From: Pseudomonas sp. C1C7
Lineage (GTDB): Bacteria; Pseudomonadota; Gammaproteobacteria; Pseudomonadales; Pseudomonadaceae
Assembly: GCF_013359595.1 (NCBI RefSeq)
Contig: NZ_JABFMP010000032.1
Coordinates: 17,334 to 81,333 of the forward strand
Direction of reading: 5' to 3'
DNA length: 64,000 nucleotides
Shown here: positions 55,726 through 64,000 of the stretch, one piece after another
Position numbering within the stretch: the first letter of the stretch is position 1
Layout: each line of letters begins with the position of its first letter
The notes under the pieces: generated by a model
Told to the model about the DNA's origin: nothing
The model's database searches: none
What the model saw: the letters and a program-made list of their open reading frames with translations, nothing else
Program-made: the position numbers and the translations under genes

Positions 55726-64000
<8,275 letters not shown>

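Overview
The window is a high-GC chromosomal segment of a Pseudomonas, most likely of the P. fluorescens complex. This rests on OprD-type porins, a pchACXF-type p-cresol operon, REP-like repeats of the two kinds common in fluorescent pseudomonads (GTGGGAGCGAGC.. and TGTAGGAGCTGCCGAAGGCTGCGATC..), an atsK-type sulfate-ester cluster, and a lipopeptide siderophore NRPS cluster. No rRNA, tRNA, CRISPR array, insertion sequence or phage gene was seen.

Layout. (1) 0.3-9.5 kb: aromatic catabolism. An AraC regulator, an OprD-type porin and a V4R/sigma-54 activator face a pchA-pchC-pchX-pchF operon (aldehyde dehydrogenase, cytochrome c subunit, Tat-exported protein of unknown role, flavocytochrome FAD subunit with the covalent-FAD tyrosine) plus an extra cytochrome c. 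A good -24/-12 promoter lies in front of it. (2) 9.7-11 kb: a two-gene unit of a Fic-like protein whose catalytic His is Gln, and a HAD-type phosphatase. (3) 11-14.9 kb: a second, short-form pstSCAB operon with a Pho box and terminator but no phoU. (4) 15-17.2 kb: exported DJ-1/PfpI protein and a TerC-family membrane protein. (5) 17.3-22.9 kb: CoA-ester/alcohol oxidation genes (3-hydroxyacyl-CoA dehydrogenase, acyl-CoA dehydrogenase, iron alcohol dehydrogenase, truncated thioesterase) with a divergent LysR regulator. (6) 23-28 kb: aromatic-acid MFS transporter, a 3' remnant of modE, an M24 peptidase with divergent TetR regulator, and a MarR-methyltransferase-small ORF unit behind a perfect 20-bp palindrome. 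(7) 28.2-34.1 kb: sulfate-ester/sulfonate uptake and oxidation (TauD/AtsK dioxygenase, binding protein, two permeases, ATPase, flavin monooxygenase). (8) 34.3-38.7 kb: AraC/Fsr-like pump pair, a second methyltransferase, a DHFR-like protein, a Fur-like winged-helix protein and an orphan FecR N-terminal domain. (9) 38.7-64 kb: RND pump and adaptor, diaminobutyrate aminotransferase, TonB-dependent receptor, and, divergently, two stand-alone Fe(II)/2-oxoglutarate hydroxylases interleaved with a fatty-acid-loading starter (FAAL-PCP-C), an 'interface'-A-PCP NRPS and a large NRPS that runs off the window end.

How it works together. Region 9 reads as the start of a corrugatin/ornicorrugatin-type lipopeptide siderophore locus. 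A fatty acid is activated by the FAAL and joined to a residue whose adenylation pocket looks histidine-type and which is probably beta-hydroxylated on its carrier. Diaminobutyrate, made by the adjacent aminotransferase, is probably added next. The receptor would return the ferric complex to the cell. The product assignment is inference from domain order and hand-read pocket residues. The gene identities themselves are well supported by visible motifs.
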